Both the position numbers and the translations under genes were made by a program. A stretch of 64,000 nt of DNA from assembly GCA_029204225.1 (NCBI GenBank), contig MU832069.1, positions 24,944 to 88,943 of the forward strand, written 5' to 3'. Positions 60,571-64,000 of this stretch are shown piece after piece. Every line of letters begins with the position of its first letter. Positions within the stretch are counted from its first letter, which is position 1. The notes beneath the pieces are model-generated. The model did not search any database. It was not told where the DNA came from and saw only the letters and a list, made by a program, of their open reading frames with translations. Origin of the DNA: Diphasiastrum complanatum. Its lineage: Eukaryota; Streptophyta; Lycopodiopsida; Lycopodiales; Lycopodiaceae.

Positions 60571-62812
60571 CTGTGAAAGGACCCGCAGTGCAAGACGCTG
60601 TATGGATGGATAGGTGCTGCCGAACATGGTCCACCAGGTAATGGGGAGCTGCCTCCTCTCTGGATCCTGAGCAGTCGGGTGACCGAACGTGCCCATGCCA
60701 AAACGAAATGTAGCGAGCTCCTCCATGAGCCTGATAGGATCCAAACCTATGTGTGGACCCACCCTGTGAATGTACTGAAGCCAATCGGCCTCGAGTTCCC
60801 TATCTGCGATCTGTGTTGGAGAGAGGAAGAGGGGATGCAGCATGTGTGCAACACTGTGGATACTCCTGTGGAAGTAGTCCCACCGCGTCTCCCATATGAA
60901 CTTCAGCTTTGTCATCCTGCAGGTGAGGGGCATGTGGTTTAGGGCATTACGAAAAAACTTAACACTGACAGGAAAAACAAACTAGCAACCGTTGAAAAGT
61001 TAAAGAACAATTACAACACTGTACCGCTTAACTCTCTGGCTGCAAGATGGGCAGCTGCAGGAACTGTCCAATCCGGTCCATGAGCTCATACACCATCCAA
61101 GTGTCGACCCCTCGCTGTCAGCCATGCGGAGCACAATGTAGAGTGGTCGAAGCAGTCCTGACAATGTCTGTGCATCCCTCCAGAAATGGTCTCCCCTCAC
61201 CGTGGAAGAAAAGTGCTCCCCATCCCAGTGCGCGGAAACGTACTGGCACCCCAAAGATCACTGGCAACCATCTTTAGAAGCTGGGCCCTGCACCTGATCA
61301 AACGGTCGATGACCACCAAGTCAAATGCAAAGCGTGTGGGGGCTGGCTTACGGAGGTCCAGATGGCTGAACACCCGGAACATGGCAACATCAAAAGGTCT
61401 ATGTCGTGCGCTGCACAGGGGGTATGAACAATATGAGGCAACTCGGCCTCTAGCAGTACACCCATCTGAATGCAATTCTTGGCATTGTCCGTCACCACTG
61501 TGACGACATGCTGTGGGCCTATGGCTAGGATGGAAGACCTGATGACATCAAACATGAACTCTGCAGATATGACTCTCCCCCCCTTGCTGCAATCCACTGC
61601 CCTCAAAAACTGTGTGCCCATGCAGCTGGAGACCAGTATGTTGAGGATCGGCCTCCTCCTGACATCAGTCCAGCCATCGGACATGATGCTGCAACCGTAA
61701 GTGGCCCAGTGCCGACGCAGAGGCTCCATCTCTCTAGACAAGGACTCAACCCTATCCCTCAGCATGTGTGTGCGGACAATCTCTGAACTAGGGACTCTCC
61801 AGCTAGGGCTGATAGACTGTGCAAGGCGGAAGGCCCTTCTGAAGGGCTCAGAGTTGGTGATGGCAAAGGGCAGGTTCAGCTCGTAAATCAGACTGGCCAC
61901 GACCTGTGTGGCCTCTCTGTCCATGTGCGGCTGATGCGCGCCGCGAATGGTCTGCTGCACAAGGGCTCTCCCTGGTGGGCGACAGGTGGTGGACCTTCAG
62001 CACGGTGCACTAACCGTGACGGGAATGGACGATGACGCGACAGGCTGAGCACTGGTGGATGCATCGCCTGTAGACGTGGAATGGGGAGAGTGGGATGCAC
62101 TGGCAGGGATGGGTGCCGCAGCATAGGTGGGGTGCATTGGTGGAGGGGCAACATCTGGCATGGGGTACGAAACCTGCTGGCTGAGGAGGTCATCCGAATG
62201 GGAAGGGAAGGAAGAAGGGATCTCTTCCACATCCTCGAAGGCCCCAGCAGTAGCATCCTGGGCCTGCTCGGGTGGCAGAGAGTCCATGAGAAAGTCGTAG
62301 ACTGGGGGAGTGAGAGCAACAGTGGGTGGTGGTGGAACCGCAGTGGCAACTGGCAGAATGGGACGGGATCCACCGGAATCTGAGCAGATGGGGGTGCGTG
62401 AGGCAGAACTGTCTGAGGGGGATGAGGGGCAAAGGGACTGGAGAAGGATGCACTCCCTCTCCTCGTGCGTGCCAGCCAAGCAGGTAGCAACTCTGGGTCA
62501 GCCACATAAGGAGCGGTGCAAAATCGGAGAATGCCCTCCGAAATGGTGTTCTCCCCTACCACGAGCCGCGGCCCGTAGGTGTCCAGTAGTCGCTGTCTGT
62601 CGGGGACGGTCATGCTGCCACAAGAGGCAGCATTCAAGGTGGCACCATTTTTGGCGCGTGCACCGAGCAGATGGCCTTTAAGGCGAGTGAGGGATGCAGC
62701 AAACTCGACGAGACAGTATCGGCAGCGCACGATCTTCTGACCGGTCTTGTTGGCCTTGTCGCCTGACAATGTCTACCTCGTCCCACAGACCGGAAAGGTC
62801 GGATTGCACCAT
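60571..62812 (-). pseudogene. hAT transposase with BED zinc finger and DUF659, frame-broken
   Basis: Reading leftwards from the ATG at 62812: LWDEVDIVRR then, after a one-base shift, KIVRCRYCLVEFAASLTRLK with GHL, a BED finger that binds DNA. A Pro/Ser-rich linker of about 200 codons follows (62480-61997). DUF659 at 61960-61300 shows LPFAITNSEPFRRAF, WATYGCSIMSDGWTDVRRRP, VVTVVTDNAKN and HTPCAAHDIDL. After another shift, LDLRKPAPTRFAFDLVVIDR marks the middle part, and 60933-60571 shows the start of the dimerisation domain (ITWWTMFGSTYPSIQRLALR). Coding stops there at CAG/GTATGC, a good splice donor. The usual C-terminal CERNWS block was not found downstream. At least three frame breaks make it inactive. 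Confidence 0.82.
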
Positions 62813-63585
62813 TGCGTTGGAGAAAACTAGGGACAAAATGCAGATGAAGCTAAAGCTGCAAGGATGGAACGCTGGAAAAAAAACAGCAGGGTACACTGTG
62901 TGAGAGACGCTGAAAATGGGCGAAGGCAGGGCGAAGCAAGTCAGATGCAAGGCAGGGCATTGCGTGGGCGAAGGGCGACGCAAGGAATCGAAGGCAGGCA
63001 GGCGGAAACAGTAGCAATGGCAGGGCGGAGAAGGGCGCGAAAAAATTTCTGATGAAATGCGAGGGGGGCGGGTAGTTTAGATTAAAAAAAATATTAAATA
63101 ATAAATAATATATTATATTATGGTACCGCGGTACCAACATGAAGTATAGCTATAGCATCCCCACATGCATCATCAACCTGATTATGATAAGTGTGAATTT
63201 TATTTCAAGGCATCTCTACTCCTATCATCAAGAAAGGTCCCCAGCTCACTGCAGGTGGGATTAATACGCAAATTTTTAATTAGCTGTATACAAGTTAGAC
63301 ATGCATTTGGGTACTCGTTCATTACATAGGGTCCAATTATTTTTCCATTTGGTCACTCCAGTGAACAGTCTATTTCTAACAGATTTGGTCACTGGTTGGC
63401 TACTAATTAAGGCGTTGACCAACTGGTACAACATGACTAGGGATATCCCCCAAACCCAAAGAAATTCCCAATAGCAGCATTAGGCTCATTCTTTCTAATT
63501 ACGCAGTTCAATTCTAGACACTTGCGAGCTCTTTGTTGGATGCTCAGTGAGTAGCCATCCTTTGGTGGAGTTCAAATTCAACATA

Positions 63586-63707
63586 GTATTGATTGTTTTT
63601 AGATTCTGGTTGGAGATTGTTTGATAGCTTAGAGTTTGTTGTTCATGTATTGATTTTTTTTAGATTCTGGTTGGAGATTGTTTGATAGCTTAGAGTTTGC
63701 TGTTCAT
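63586..63707. repeat. Two-copy tandem duplication, 61-bp unit
   Basis: The words GTATTGATT and AGATTCTGGTTGGAGATTGT recur with a 61-base offset (63586-63646 and 63647-63707) and very few differences. The rest of 63150-64000 shows no exon that I can recognise; it should belong to the NFU intron or its upstream region. Confidence 0.88.
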
Positions 63708-64000
63708 CACATTGTCCCATCCATGACCTTGTGCAAATTTGTCCTTAGCTTGATACCAGAGCAATTTGTAAAGCAAGTAGCTCTTTGTGCAAAAGGACAA
63801 GATTTTGAGCTTTTCAAAAGTGGGTGCCTGCTGTGAAGAAGAACTAATGAATAAGATGATCGAATTTTTGAGCTCAGGGCCCACTAAACCCTAAACATTG
63901 ATAGTACAGTTAGTTGGAGTCTGAGAAGGGTAGATAGCAACTTCATCCAACATTTGGCGAGCAGGACGTACATAGAGGTTCCAAACTTAAGAATCAAATT

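Larger units (their letters stand above)
59689..63141 (-). mobile_element. hAT-type DNA transposon (BED finger, DUF659), decayed
   Basis: The ends are marked by GGTACC clusters: five copies at the left (59697, 59711, 59720, 59734, 59748) and two at the right (63122, 63130). Flanking 8-mers AAGCATAG (59681-59688) and AAGTATAG (63142-63149) differ by one C/T. That fits the 8-bp target duplication of hAT elements. The extreme inverted ends agree only over TGGTACCGC. Inside, a transposase is coded right to left. It sits in an NFU intron, in the same orientation as the gene. Confidence 0.8.

Noticed and set aside
63745-63775. TGGTATCAAGC on the minus strand as a primer-binding site of another LTR element
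   Set aside because: It matches the plant initiator-Met site only in part, and no LTR end or gag is visible beside it.

Overview
The window is nuclear DNA from a land plant. It holds intron-bearing genes with GT-AG junctions, plant-type LTR retrotransposons (Ty1/Copia, and Ty3/Gypsy with a chromodomain), a hAT transposon of the plant DUF659 type, and long CT and AT microsatellites. The species cannot be fixed. Very large TE-filled introns and the dominance of retroelements point to a TE-rich genome; a seed-free plant or gymnosperm would fit, but that is inference only.

Three host genes can be read with confidence. (1) The 3' part of a Sec14-like lipid-transfer protein gene (+), with exons at 275-378, 19282-19444 and 20727-21032. 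Its first visible intron is 18.9 kb long because retroelements landed in it. (2) A complete seven-exon gene (-, 40419 to 34651) for a two-KH-domain RNA-binding protein of the FUBP/KSRP-like type with a Q/Y/G/P-rich prion-like tail, 636 aa. (3) The 3' part of a mitochondrial-type NifU-like (NFU) iron-sulphur carrier gene (-, exons 59502-59399, 59217-59106, 56772-56695). Its next upstream intron carries a hAT element and its N-terminal exons lie beyond the window. The Sec14 and KH genes converge; KH and NFU lie in tandem.

The rest is mobile DNA in layers. 2.8-13.3 kb: a Copia element with 410-bp LTRs that differ at about 22 sites, split by a very young reverse-oriented Gypsy chromovirus at 5906-12120 (358-bp LTRs differing at one site, perfect 5-bp target duplication). 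14-19 kb: a direct repeat, a decayed Gypsy gag and a perfect 73-bp palindrome. 21-23 kb: a fossil Gypsy integrase and tRNA-like SINE fragments. 23.2-27.5 kb: a decayed Copia with one LTR and a PBS. 29.2-30.4 kb: a Copia gag/protease fragment (-). 41.6-52.9 kb: three Copia remnants, all on the minus strand, in which LTR ends abut interrupted coding sequence. 55.3-55.6 kb: a faint Gypsy RT fossil. 59.7-63.1 kb: the hAT element.

Nothing here amounts to an operon-like or defence-like new system. The more unusual signals are structural: the giant intron with nested insertions, a probable half-tRNA primer site, the long perfect palindrome, a tRNA-derived short repeat family, a recurring pattern of two-copy tandem duplications (52-183 bp), and GGTACC clusters at the hAT termini. 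All counts and alignments were made by eye.
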